Assembly (NCBI GenBank): GCA_021845595.1
Contig: JAJZVV010000013.1
Coordinates: 1 to 64,000, forward strand
Source: Pseudomonadota bacterium
Lineage (GTDB): Bacteria; Pseudomonadota; Alphaproteobacteria; Acetobacterales; Acetobacteraceae
Reading direction: 5' to 3'
DNA length: 64,000 bases
Part shown: piece after piece, positions 53,920-62,500 of the stretch
Numbering within the stretch: the first letter of the stretch is position 1
How the letters are laid out: the number at the start of each line of letters is the position of its first letter
Notes under the pieces: generated by a model
What the model was told of the DNA's origin: nothing
The model's input: only the letters and a program-made list of their open reading frames with translations
Database searches by the model: none
Position numbers and translations under genes: made by a program

Positions 53920-54759
53920 TCAGTCGCGCAGCAGCTCGTTGATGGAGGTCTTCTCGCGCGTGCGGGCATCGACGCGCTTGACGATCACCGCGCAGGCAAG
54001 CGCCGGGCCGGGAGTGCCATCCGGCAGCGGCCGGCCGGGCAGGCTGCCCGGCACCACCACCGCGTAGGCCGGCACGCGGCCCTGGAAGACCTCGCCGCTG
54101 GTGCGGTCGATCACCTTGGTCGAGGCGCCGAGGAACACGCCCATGGACAGCACCGCGCCACGCTCCACGATCACCCCCTCCGCCACCTCGGACCGGGCGC
54201 CGATGAAGCAATCATCCTCGATGATCACCGGATTGGCCTGCAGCGGCTCGAGCACCCCGCCGAGCCCGACGCCGCCGCTGATATGGCAGTTGCGCCCGAC
54301 CTGGGCGCAGCTTCCCACCGTGGACCAGGTGTCGATCATCGTGCCCTCGCCGACATGGGCGCCGACATTGACGAAGCACGGCATCAGCACCGCGCCCGGG
54401 GCGATGTAGGCGGAATGGCGCACCACCGCGCCGGGCACGGCGCGAAACCCGGCGGCGGCGAACCGCGCCTCGTCCCAGCCGTCGAACTTCATCGCCACCT
54501 TGTCGAACACCGGCGCCCCGCCGGCGCCCGGCATCGGCAGGTTGGGGTGCAGGCGGAAGGAGAGCAGCACCGCCTTCTTCAGCCATTGATGCACGACCCA
54601 GCCCGCGCCCGACGGCTCGGCGACGCGCACCGCGCCCTCGTCGAGCAGATCGAGCGCGGCGGCGACGGGGGCACGGTCATGGCCCTTGCTCGTCGGCGTC
54701 AGCGTCGTGCGCCGCTCCCAGAGCGCGTCGATGGCGGCGGCGAGGTCGGCAGGGTTCAT
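53920..54759 (-). CDS. dapD: Tetrahydrodipicolinate N-succinyltransferase
   Basis: Transfers succinyl from succinyl-CoA to tetrahydrodipicolinate in lysine synthesis. The 279-residue length suits DapD (about 274). The N-terminal helical domain ([19 protein letters not shown]) is followed by substrate-binding [21 protein letters not shown], and the left-handed beta-helix from about 125, with hexapeptide repeats ([47 protein letters not shown] and [30 protein letters not shown]). First gene of the dapD-dapE-membrane-protein operon; its divergent neighbour begins 177 bp away. Confidence 0.97.
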   Translation of the reverse strand: MNPADLAAAIDALWERRTTLTPTSKGHDRAPVAAALDLLDEGAVRVAEPSGAGWVVHQWLKKAVLLSFRLHPNLPMPGAGGAPVFDKVAMKFDGWDEARFAAAGFRAVPGAVVRHSAYIAPGAVLMPCFVNVGAHVGEGTMIDTWSTVGSCAQVGRNCHISGGVGLGGVLEPLQANPVIIEDDCFIGARSEVAEGVIVERGAVLSMGVFLGASTKVIDRTSGEVFQGRVPAYAVVVPGSLPGRPLPDGTPGPALACAVIVKRVDARTREKTSINELLRD

Positions 54760-54936
54760 GGCAGCGGGATCCTTGGGGCAAATCGGCGCGGACGATGCAG
54801 ATCGCCCCGCGCGAAGTCAACGCCGCGATCCAGGCATGACCGCGCGGGAGACACCGAACGGTAGATGATAACCGCGCATTTACCGCCGCAATGGTTGTAT
54901 CCTGCCTATCACGACCAGTCCGGCGGTAGAACAGCG

Positions 54937-56352
54937 ATGATCCCCGTGAGCGAGATGCCCTTGCTTGGTGCCACCATGGACGGGCCCGGCCTGCCGACGC
55001 CGCTGTGCGAGGCGCTGCTCGAAAGCCGCCAGCGCTGGCAGGATCTGGTGCTGATGAGCGCCGATCTCGCCTTCGAGACCGATCCGTGGGGCCGCATCGT
55101 CTTCATCGCGCCGGACCCGGTGCTCGGCTGGCCGGCCGGCGCCCTGCTCGGCAAGCCGGCGCAGACCCTGCTCGCCACCCCGGTCGCCGAGGGCGGGTTC
55201 GATCCGTTCCGCCCCGGCCTGCGCACCCGCCACCGCCGCATCTGGCTGCGCCGGGGCGATGGCAGCTCCGTCTGCCTCTGCCTCAACACCTCCCCGATGC
55301 TGGATGCTTCCGGCGGCGTGCTCGGCAGCCGTGGCCTCGGCATGGACATCACCGAGGACGACGCCTTCAACGCCCGCATCGCCGCCGGGCTGCGCCGGGC
55401 CGAGCTGGTTGACCACATTCTCTACAGCGTCCGCCAGGAAGTGCTCGCCCCGCGCATGATCCAGGCCGCGCTCGCCGCCCTCCTGCGCGCGCTCGGCGCG
55501 GAGAGCGCCGCCGTGATCGAGACCCCGCTGGACCGGCCGGCGCCGGAGGGGATCATCCGCCACATCTCCGGGGCCGAAGCGCCGATGGCGGTGAGCGCCG
55601 GGCTCGGCATGATCGCCACGGGCGAGACGCCCGTCGGTGCCACCCTGGCGCTCGATGGCCGCCCGGTCGTGGCCTGCAGCTGCGATACCCGCCTCGACCA
55701 TGGCGCCGCCCTGGTGGTCTGGCGCCCTCCCGGAGGGCGCAGCTTCGACCCCGACGAGCAGGCGCTGCTCGCGGCCGCCGCCGGCATCGTCCACATGGCG
55801 CTCGATCACGAATCCGTGCAGCGGGAAATGGTCCGCCAGGCCCGCACGGACCCGCTCACCGGGCTCTACAACCGCCGCGCCTTCCTCGAGGAGCTGGACC
55901 GCCGCGTCGAGCGGCTGGAGCAGGAGAATCTGCCCGGCACGCTGATGTTCGTCGATCTCGATAATTTCAAGGCGCTGAACGATCGCCTCGGCCACGAGGC
56001 CGGGGACGAGGCGCTGCGCGGCGTCACCGCGCTGCTGCGCGCCACCTTCCGCCCCACCGACCTGCTCGCCCGCTTGGGCGGCGACGAATTCGCCATCTGG
56101 CTCGACGGCGCCGACGAACTCGCCGCCGCCGAGCGGGCCGAGATGCTGCGCCAGCGCGGCCCCCGCACACTGGCCGAGATCGCCGACGGCACGCCGGAGG
56201 ACCTCACCCTCTCCATCGGCATCGCCACCCACTGGCCGGGGGTGGCCGAAGACATCGACAGCCTCATGCACCGCGCCGACCAGACCATGTACGAAGTGAA
56301 GCGCAGCGGCCGCGGCCACTGGCGGGTCGCGCGCAGCGGCCGCGGCGGATAG
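54937..56352 (+). CDS. Diguanylate cyclase with PAS-like sensor
   Basis: A 471-residue signalling protein. Residues about 15-115 resemble a PAS domain (ADLAFETDPWGRIVFIAPDPVLGWPAGALLGKPAQTLL, then GSRGLGMDITED). A GAF-like middle part follows (about 140-290). The C-terminal GGDEF domain (about 300-460) has TDPLTGLYNRRAFLEEL, FVDLDNFKALNDRLGHEAGDE, the active-site LLARLGGDEFAIW near 381, and the inhibitory RxxD (RPTD) five residues before GGDEF. It should make cyclic di-GMP. It is soluble. ATG 54937 is chosen; an ATG at 54865 adds 24 residues that do not look like protein. Followed nine bases later by the DUF2336 gene. Confidence 0.92.
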   Translation: MIPVSEMPLLGATMDGPGLPTPLCEALLESRQRWQDLVLMSADLAFETDPWGRIVFIAPDPVLGWPAGALLGKPAQTLLATPVAEGGFDPFRPGLRTRHRRIWLRRGDGSSVCLCLNTSPMLDASGGVLGSRGLGMDITEDDAFNARIAAGLRRAELVDHILYSVRQEVLAPRMIQAALAALLRALGAESAAVIETPLDRPAPEGIIRHISGAEAPMAVSAGLGMIATGETPVGATLALDGRPVVACSCDTRLDHGAALVVWRPPGGRSFDPDEQALLAAAAGIVHMALDHESVQREMVRQARTDPLTGLYNRRAFLEELDRRVERLEQENLPGTLMFVDLDNFKALNDRLGHEAGDEALRGVTALLRATFRPTDLLARLGGDEFAIWLDGADELAAAERAEMLRQRGPRTLAEIADGTPEDLTLSIGIATHWPGVAEDIDSLMHRADQTMYEVKRSGRGHWRVARSGRGG

Positions 56353-56360
56353 CGCTCGCC

Positions 56361-57620
56361 GTGGGCACCCTCGCCCCGCCGCCGGCCAGCCAGCGCGCGG
56401 CCCGCATCGAGGCCGCGCTCGGCCAGGTGCTGCAGAACGGCACCGAAGGCGCGCGCGTGCGCCTCGCCTCCGCCGTCGAGACGCCGGCCGAGGTCCTCGG
56501 CGTCCTCGCCGCGGACCCCTCCGTCACCGTGCGTGCCGCCGTTTCGATGAACCCGGCGACGCCGCCGGCCGCCGACCGGGTCCTCGCCGAGGACGCCGAC
56601 GGGCGGGTGCGGCTGCTGCTCGGCCGCAAGCTCGCCGCCCTCGCCCCGAATCTCGCCAGCGACGAGCTCGACCGAGCCGGGCAGCAGGCGCTCGGCACGC
56701 TCATGCATCTGGTCGAGGACGCGCAGCTGCGCGTCCGCGCCGCCATCGCCGATGTGGTCAAGGAGATGCCGCAGGCGCCGCGCGAACTCATCCTCAGCCT
56801 CGCGCGCGATTCCGCCATGCCGGTCAGCGAACCGATCCTGCGGCTCTCGCCCCTGCTCACCGACGCCGACCTGCTCGCCATCCTCGCCGCCCCGCCCCAC
56901 GCCGCCGCCACCACCGCCATCGCCCGGCGCGCCAGCCTCTCGGAGTCGGTGTGCGAGCAGATCGCCCGCACCGCCGACACCGCCGCCATCGGCGCCATGC
57001 TGGCCAACCCGTGCGCGACCATCCGCGAGGCGACGCTCGACGCCCTCATCGCCCAGGCGGGCGAGCATGGCGAATGGCACGAGCCGCTGGTGCACCGCCC
57101 CAATCTCTCGGCCACCGCCGTGCACGCGCTGACGCGAATCGTCAGCACCCGGCTGCTGCAGGTTCTGGCCGAACGCGCCGACCTCGACCCCGGAACGGCC
57201 GCCGATCTCAAGCGCCGGGTCGCCGCGCGCCTCGACCCCACGCCAGCGCCCGCGGAAGCCGACGCCGAACACGCGCTGCGCCAGGCCCAGGCACTGCACC
57301 ACGACGGCGGCCTCAACGAAGCCGCCCTGATGCGCGCGGTGGAAGGCGGCGACGCCACCTACGCCACCGCCCTGCTCGCCGTCGCCGCCCGCGTGCCGCA
57401 AGCCGCCGTGAACCGCGCCGCCGGCCTGCGCAACGGCAAGGGCCTCGTCAGCCTGATCTGGCAGGCCGGCTTCACCATGCGCTGCGCCGCCGGCGTGCAA
57501 TCCCTCCTCGGCCGCATCCCGCCCAGCCAACTCCTCGCCCCCAGTCCCTCCGGCGGCTTCCCCCTCGCCCCGGAAGACATGCGCTGGCAACTGGATTTCC
57601 TGGCGCGCATCAGCCACTGA
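56361..57620 (+). CDS. DUF2336 domain protein
   Basis: A 419-residue all-helical protein of DUF2336, a family largely confined to alphaproteobacteria and built of HEAT-like helical repeats. Recognisable are RVRLASAVETPAEVLGVLAADPSVTVRAAVSMNPATP, LMHLVEDAQLRVRAAIADVVKEMPQAPRELILSLARDSAMPVSEPIL and, in the C-terminal part, the LNEAALMRAVEGGDATYATALLAVAARVPQAAVNRA segment. The role is unknown, though family members have been linked with signalling regulators. The GTG start nine bases after a diguanylate cyclase suggests that the two act together, which is inference. Confidence 0.85.
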   Translation: MGTLAPPPASQRAARIEAALGQVLQNGTEGARVRLASAVETPAEVLGVLAADPSVTVRAAVSMNPATPPAADRVLAEDADGRVRLLLGRKLAALAPNLASDELDRAGQQALGTLMHLVEDAQLRVRAAIADVVKEMPQAPRELILSLARDSAMPVSEPILRLSPLLTDADLLAILAAPPHAAATTAIARRASLSESVCEQIARTADTAAIGAMLANPCATIREATLDALIAQAGEHGEWHEPLVHRPNLSATAVHALTRIVSTRLLQVLAERADLDPGTAADLKRRVAARLDPTPAPAEADAEHALRQAQALHHDGGLNEAALMRAVEGGDATYATALLAVAARVPQAAVNRAAGLRNGKGLVSLIWQAGFTMRCAAGVQSLLGRIPPSQLLAPSPSGGFPLAPEDMRWQLDFLARISH

Positions 57621-57697
57621 GGCGGGAAGGCGCCGGGGCCGGGGAGGCTTGGCGGGCCGCCTTGACCGGTTCCGCTGCCGGTGGGCAACATGCCCGT

Positions 57698-58741
57698 ATG
57701 CAACCTTCGGTCGCGATCATCGGTGCTGGCTGGTATGGCTGCCATATCGGCACCTCGCTCCGCGGACTCGGTTTCGACGTCACCGTGTTCGAGCAGCATG
57801 ACCGCGCCTTGCACGAAGCTTCGGGCAACAACCAGTTCCGCCTGCATCTCGGCTTCCACTATCCGCGCCATCACGCGACCCGCATTCAGTCGCGCGACGG
57901 GTTCAACCGCTTTATCGAGCGTTATCCCCGCCTGTCGCGTGAGGTCCGGTCGAACATCTATGCCGTGCCGTCCGAGGATTCGCTGATCGACTTCCTCACC
58001 TACCGGCTGATCATGACTTCGTCGGGGATCGAGTTCCAGGAAACGCGCTCCCCGGACGTGCCACTCGCGCACATCGATGGCGCGCTGCTCGTGGGCGAGC
58101 GCGTGCTCCTGATCGAAACCGCCCGGCGCTATTTCGCCGACCGGCTGGGCGCCGCGCTGCGCCTCGGCTGCCGTGCCGAGCATGTCGTGGAGGAGCCTGG
58201 CGGCGTCCGCGTCAACGGCGAGCGCTTCGACGTGCTCGTGGACGCGACCTGGGGCCATTTCTCCCGCCCGTTATTGCCGGTGATCTATGAGCCGACGGTG
58301 CTGTTCTACTACGAGTTGCCGGCCGACTTTCCGGCCGTGACGCTCGTCGACGGCCCGCTCTGCTCGGTCTATCCGACCGAAACGCCCGGGCTCTACACGC
58401 TCTCCAGCGTGCCGCACACGCCGCTCGGGCAGTTCGCTACCGCCGCCGAGGCGCGCGCGGCGCGCGACGCCGCCGACACCGCAACCTTGGCCTTGAAAAG
58501 CGCCGCAATGGAGGCGCAGATCGGCAAGTACCTCCCAGGCTTCCGCGACGCCGCGCGGCCGGTCGGGGTGCAACTCGCCATCAAGACCAAGCCGATCGGG
58601 CGGAGCGACGACCGCAGTTGCACCGTCAGTCGCCGTGGTCGCGTCTTTTCGGTGATGTCGGGCAAGATCGATACGATCTTCTTTGCCGTCGAGCGCATCC
58701 TCGCGGTCCTGGAGTCCGGCGCGGATCTCGCCGAATCATGA
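57698..58741 (+). CDS. FAD-dependent oxidoreductase (DAO-type)
   Basis: A 347-residue flavoprotein. It opens with a dinucleotide-binding fold, VAIIGAGWYGCHIGTSLRGLGFDVTVFEQ (G-x-G-x-x-G and the terminal Glu), and shows a further DAO-like fold: ASGNNQFRLHLGFHYPRHHATR, a core that ends VLVDATWGHFS, and the C-terminal RRGRVFSVMSGKIDTIFFA. The H-x-G-x-H-x-P-R segment differs from standard amino-acid oxidases. It is the first gene of a cassette with ATGA-type overlaps; homologues occur in polysaccharide-type clusters (general experience), but the substrate is not known. Confidence 0.83.
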   Translation: MQPSVAIIGAGWYGCHIGTSLRGLGFDVTVFEQHDRALHEASGNNQFRLHLGFHYPRHHATRIQSRDGFNRFIERYPRLSREVRSNIYAVPSEDSLIDFLTYRLIMTSSGIEFQETRSPDVPLAHIDGALLVGERVLLIETARRYFADRLGAALRLGCRAEHVVEEPGGVRVNGERFDVLVDATWGHFSRPLLPVIYEPTVLFYYELPADFPAVTLVDGPLCSVYPTETPGLYTLSSVPHTPLGQFATAAEARAARDAADTATLALKSAAMEAQIGKYLPGFRDAARPVGVQLAIKTKPIGRSDDRSCTVSRRGRVFSVMSGKIDTIFFAVERILAVLESGADLAES

Positions 58742-59511
58742 CCCATGGCAGCGCGCTGATCGGCCATACCGGGTTCGTCGGCAGCAATCTCGACCGGCAG
58801 ATGCGGTTTCAGCACCGCTTCCGATCGACCGATATCGAGACAATCGCCGGGAAGTGCTTCGATCTCGTCATCTGCGCCGGCGTCTCCGCGGTCAAATGGC
58901 TTGCCAACCAGGATCCGGAGCGCGATCGCGCCGGAATCGCGCGCCTCATCGGTCCACTGCAGCGCGTGCAGGCCGAACGGTTCGTGCTGATCTCGACCGT
59001 CGACGTCTATCCCGATCCGCACGCGGTGGACGAGGCCAGCGCGATCGACGCCGAGCGACTCGCGCCCTATGGCCGCCATCGCTACGAGCTGGAACAGTTC
59101 GTCACCGCGCACTTCCCGCGCGTCCTCATCCTCCGCCTGCCCGGGCTGTTCGGCCCCGGGCTCAAGAAGAACGTCATTTTCGATCTTCTGCACGGCAATC
59201 GACTCGAAGAGATCAATCCCGCCTCTGCGTTCCAGTACTACCCGCTCGCCCGCCTCGCCCGCGACATCGAGGCCGGCCTCACCGCCAACCTCGACCTTGC
59301 CAACCTCGCGACCGAACCGCTGCCGACCGCGCAAATCCACGCCGCCCTGTTCGCCGGCGCCACGATCGGCGCCAATGCGGATCCGTCGCTGAGCTACGAC
59401 ATGCGCACGCGCCACGCGGAGGCTTTCGGCGGCTCCGGCGCGTATGTGATGACGGCGGCGGACGTGCTGACCGCGCTCGATGGCTTCGTCGCCGAGACGC
59501 GGCATGGCTGA
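58738..59511 (+). CDS. NAD-dependent epimerase/dehydratase-like protein (short)
   Basis: A 257-residue extended-SDR-like protein. The N-terminus ALIGHTGFVGSNL holds the G-x-x-G-x-x-G nucleotide-binding loop, DLVICAGVSAVKWLANQDPERD corresponds to the segment after the third strand, and FVLISTVDVYPDP with YGRHRYELEQFV supplies the S/T and Tyr-x3-Lys-like region, although the lysine appears replaced by Arg or Glu (YGRHRYE). The catalytic competence is therefore uncertain. LRLPGLFGPGLKKNVIFDLLHGN is typical of nucleotide-sugar epimerases. Overlaps its neighbours by four and eight bases. Confidence 0.82.
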   Translation: MTHGSALIGHTGFVGSNLDRQMRFQHRFRSTDIETIAGKCFDLVICAGVSAVKWLANQDPERDRAGIARLIGPLQRVQAERFVLISTVDVYPDPHAVDEASAIDAERLAPYGRHRYELEQFVTAHFPRVLILRLPGLFGPGLKKNVIFDLLHGNRLEEINPASAFQYYPLARLARDIEAGLTANLDLANLATEPLPTAQIHAALFAGATIGANADPSLSYDMRTRHAEAFGGSGAYVMTAADVLTALDGFVAETRHG

Positions 59512-60337
59512 TCCGCCTCTTGCCATCTCCAACCTCGCCTGGACGAGCGCGGGCGAGGCCGAGATTCTCCCCCGACTTGTGCAATGGGGGGCAGAGGGTG
59601 TGGAGGTTGCGCCCGGGCGGCTCGGCGCCTGGGACACGCTCGAGCCCGCCCGCCTCCACGCATATCGGAACCTGCTCACAGCGAACGGCCTCGTTGCAAG
59701 CTCGCTCCAGGCCGTGTTCTATGGCCGCGAGGACATCGCCCTGCTGCATGAGGAAGCGCGGTTCAACGCCATGTGCGAACACATGAAGCAGGTGGCGGAG
59801 ATCGCGTCCGCGCTCGACGCGCGCAGGATCGTGTTCGGTGCCCCGCGCCAGCGCCGGCGCGGCACCCTGGAGCCGGCCGCGGCGATGGCACTCGCCACTG
59901 AGCGCCTGGCCCGGCTCGGCGCCATCGCCGCCGACGCCGGCGCGTGCCTCGGCATCGAGCCCGTTCCCGCCGTGTATGGTGGTGACTTCCTCGAAACCGC
60001 CGAAGAGGTGATCGACCTTGTCCGCCGCATCGGCCAGCCCGGCGTGCGCGTGCATCTCGACACCGCCTGCGTCACGCTCGGCGGCGGGGACATCGGGCGC
60101 GCCATCGCCGCAGCCGGCGCCGACCTCGCGCATTTCCATCTCGCCGAGCGCGATCTCGGCGATTTCGCCGCCCCGCGGATGCCGCACGCACGCGCCTTCG
60201 CCGCCCTCGCTGCCGCCGGCTATGAGGGATGGACGGCGATCGAAATGCTCGGCACGGGCACGGACGATGCGCACCGCGTCCGCACCGCGCTCGCTGCCGC
60301 CATCGCCGCTCGGACCGCCGCAGGAGCGCAGCCATGA
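59504..60337 (+). CDS. Sugar phosphate isomerase/epimerase-like TIM barrel
   Basis: A 277-residue xylose-isomerase-like TIM barrel (AP_endonuc_2 superfamily). It shows LAISNLAWTSAGEAEILPRLVQWGAEGVEVAPG, SSLQAVFYGREDIALL, the metal ligands in LGIEPVPAVYGGDFL (Glu), VRVHLDTACVTLGG (Asp after His), DLAHFHLAERDLGDFA (His) and GWTAIEMLG (Glu). It should isomerise or epimerise a keto-sugar or a similar small molecule with a divalent metal. It lies between an epimerase-like gene and the split large gene, with eight-base and four-base overlaps, so all belong to one operon. Confidence 0.87.
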   Translation: MADPPLAISNLAWTSAGEAEILPRLVQWGAEGVEVAPGRLGAWDTLEPARLHAYRNLLTANGLVASSLQAVFYGREDIALLHEEARFNAMCEHMKQVAEIASALDARRIVFGAPRQRRRGTLEPAAAMALATERLARLGAIAADAGACLGIEPVPAVYGGDFLETAEEVIDLVRRIGQPGVRVHLDTACVTLGGGDIGRAIAAAGADLAHFHLAERDLGDFAAPRMPHARAFAALAAAGYEGWTAIEMLGTGTDDAHRVRTALAAAIAARTAAGAQP

Positions 60338-60678
60338 GTGAAACGATGACCGGGCCGCCTGCGCAGATCCGCGGCGAAGTGGTTGCCACGCCGGAGGGGT
60401 TCTGCCTGCGCGATGGCGAGGGCGAACTGCGGCCGATCCGGCTCGGCGGCGTACCGGTACGCGAATTTCTCCCCGGCTGGGCACCGTTGTTCGTCTATTC
60501 CGCGTTTCCAGGACTGCATCTGCTGGAATTGCAGCACGAGAGTGGGCAGCGCGCGACCTGGTTCCTCGATGACCGGCTGGAGCGGTTGGGCGATGCGGTG
60601 AAGGATTTGCCCCCCCGCACCAGGCCCGGCTGCTCGAAGCCGCGGCCGAACTTCGGGCGGATCTCTGGACGCAGCTGA
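60334..60678 (+). CDS. N-terminal part of an apparently frameshifted large protein
   Basis: An open frame of 114 codons, starting ATG inside the preceding stop (ATGA). Residues 1-92 look like normal protein (QIRGEVVATPEGFCLRDGEGELRPIRLGGVPVREFLPGWAPLFVYSAFPGLHLLELQHESGQRATWFLDDRLERLGDAVKDL). Beyond a run of seven C (60610-60616) the frame degenerates into basic Pro/Arg sequence and stops at 60678. With one extra C the reading continues directly into the next frame as P-H-Q-A-R-L-L-E-A-A-A-E-L. A frameshift is therefore the best explanation, whether real mutation, programmed slippage or sequence error. The alternative is two coupled proteins, since the stop overlaps the next ATG (TGATG). Confidence 0.6.
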   Translation: MSETMTGPPAQIRGEVVATPEGFCLRDGEGELRPIRLGGVPVREFLPGWAPLFVYSAFPGLHLLELQHESGQRATWFLDDRLERLGDAVKDLPPRTRPGCSKPRPNFGRISGRS

Positions 60679-62252
60679 TGCTCGCCGCGCGCCCGGCGCT
60701 GAGCCCGGCGACGCGCGCCTTCTTCCACGTCAACGAACCGATCCGCGATCAGATTCTCGCCGCCCTGCAGCAGGCGCACCCCGCTGAACCGACAGTGATC
60801 GACCTCGCCGCCCACGCCGAGCCGACCTTTTCCTGTTCGTGGAACGGCGGCGAGGCGGTGCTACGACGCGAGCATCTCGAAGCGCTGTTCGCCGCCCCGA
60901 TCAAGGACCGCTTCATCGACGCATGCGCCACGGGCCGCCTCACCTGGCCCTCGCCGGTGGACGGCGCGCCGATGCGCCTTTTGGGCGGGCTCTTTCTCGA
61001 TGATTTCCGCTTTGCCTACCGGATGCTCGACGAGGCGAGCGGGCTCGTGGTGGTGCCCATCGTCACCGAGCATTTGTCCTGCACCATCGCGCTGTTCCTG
61101 CCGCAGGCCTGCCTCGTCTTCACCCCCTCGGGCTTCGCGACACACCTGCTCGGCCATCATTTCCGCGGCGTGGCGGAAAGGCTGGAGCAGCATCTCGGCC
61201 GCCACGCCCTGCTGCTCGAGCGCTATTTCAGGCTGGAGAACTTCTCCTTCGTCTCTGTTCTCCGCGAGCGGCCTGGCCTTCATCTCGGCCATCAACTGTG
61301 GAACGAGCTCGGCGCTATCGAGTCCATTGTCGACGCCCTGGCGCCGGGAAATCTGCCGCACTTCCTTGTCCCAACCGCGCCGGAGGGCACCGAGATCTAC
61401 GGTCCACTGGACACGCTCTACCCGGAACTCGTCGGCCGCGTCGTCCGCTCCGAGCTTGGCGTGCGCGGGCTCATTCCGGACGCCTACGCGCGCGGCTACT
61501 GCGTCACCCGGCTCACCGGCGAGATGGTGCCCGCGAGACTCCGCGAGCGGATCGGCCGCTTCGCCGCCAGCAGCCCGTCCGGGCGCGCCGTAGCGGCGGC
61601 GGCGGCCGATTCGGGCGAGCTTCCGATCATCATGATCGGCCTGCGCGTGGAGAACCGCACGCATGTCGATCTGCCGGGTTTCCTCAAAGCGCTAATCGAG
61701 CGCCTCATGCAGCGCACCGGTCCGGCCGTTTTCGTGATCGACGGCCATAATCGCCGCCTGCCCGGCGATGCCGAAAGCTCCCTCGAGAGCCACTGGGAAC
61801 ACGTCGCAATCCGCCGGCCGCAGGATGTCGAGCACGAGATCGTCACCGAACTGTCGGGCCATTTCGCCGGCTCCGAGGCCCGGATTGTCTCGACGATCGG
61901 CGCCAACATCCAGGAAAGCATTTCCTGGTGCCGCCTGAGCCGTGTCTTCATCGCCATCTGGGGCGCCGGGTTGGCGAAATACCGCTGGGTCGGGAACCTT
62001 CCCGGATTCGTCCTCTCCAGCGCCTGGAACCTGCAGCATCGCGCCGACCTGCACATATACGATTTGCCGCAATACATGGATGATCCGACCGAGGTCGCCT
62101 TCGTCGCGCCGGACATTATCACCGATCGCGCGGACGAGCGGCCGCTCGTCGTCGTCGGCGAAAACCTGCAGCCTTCCTATGCCAATTTCGACGTGAACGT
62201 CGAAGCTCTTTGGCCGCAACTCGCGGAGTTCCTGCAGCGCCACGCGCTTTGA
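60678..62252 (+). CDS. Large protein of unknown function, possible GT61-like fold
   Basis: 524 codons from ATG 60678; the reading frame is open upstream to at least 60600 and probably belongs with the preceding fragment (about 640 aa together). I do not recognise the family. Notable parts are NEPIRDQILAALQQAH, FLDDFRFAYRMLDEASGLVVVPIVTEHL, LERYFRLENFSFVSVLRERPGLHLGHQLWNELGAIESIV, IIMIGLRVENRTHVDLPGFLKALIERLMQRTGPAVFVIDGHNRRLPGD, and ISWCRLSRVFIAIWGAGLAKYRWVGNLPGFVLSS, the last being reminiscent of the G-A-G-L-x-N segment in GT61 (DUF563) glycosyltransferases. No transmembrane helix or signal peptide is seen. A cytosolic transferase acting with the upstream sugar-modifying enzymes is a guess. 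Confidence 0.65.
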   Translation: MLAARPALSPATRAFFHVNEPIRDQILAALQQAHPAEPTVIDLAAHAEPTFSCSWNGGEAVLRREHLEALFAAPIKDRFIDACATGRLTWPSPVDGAPMRLLGGLFLDDFRFAYRMLDEASGLVVVPIVTEHLSCTIALFLPQACLVFTPSGFATHLLGHHFRGVAERLEQHLGRHALLLERYFRLENFSFVSVLRERPGLHLGHQLWNELGAIESIVDALAPGNLPHFLVPTAPEGTEIYGPLDTLYPELVGRVVRSELGVRGLIPDAYARGYCVTRLTGEMVPARLRERIGRFAASSPSGRAVAAAAADSGELPIIMIGLRVENRTHVDLPGFLKALIERLMQRTGPAVFVIDGHNRRLPGDAESSLESHWEHVAIRRPQDVEHEIVTELSGHFAGSEARIVSTIGANIQESISWCRLSRVFIAIWGAGLAKYRWVGNLPGFVLSSAWNLQHRADLHIYDLPQYMDDPTEVAFVAPDIITDRADERPLVVVGENLQPSYANFDVNVEALWPQLAEFLQRHAL

Positions 62253-62400
62253 GGTTAATCCGGGATCCGGCCACCGCGTTGGCCTCATGCCGGCGCCGCC
62301 GTCGGCGCCGCCCCGGTCACGAAAGGGCTCGCCTCGCCTCTGCCGACCCGGAAGCTGCGCGACGTAGCGCCGCTCCCGCCAACGGAGCCGCCGTTCCGAA

Positions 62401-62500
62401 CTATTGGATAAAATCAGGCGAAAGAGTCCGCTCGGTTTGGCAGGTGCCCGCCAGTCTGGCCGGGGGAAGCGGGCACCAAGCGTCAGATTCTATCCACTAG
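62401..62500. repeat. 100-bp element with imperfect 20-bp terminal inverted repeats
   Basis: The left end (62401-62420, CTATTGGATAAAATCAGGCG) matches the reverse complement of the right end (62481-62500) at 16 of 20 positions. Inside is a perfect inverted repeat, GGTGCCCGC (62443-62451) and GCGGGCACC (62469-62477). The right arm includes the last codons and stop of the convergent glycosyltransferase gene. It could be a MITE-like remnant or a terminator-like structure between two convergent genes; no target-site duplication is apparent. Confidence 0.45.

Noticed and set aside
62292-62315. GC-rich hairpin GGCGCCG/CGGCGCC after the split gene as a terminator
   Set aside because: No T-run follows and the loop is very short; not supportable as an intrinsic terminator.
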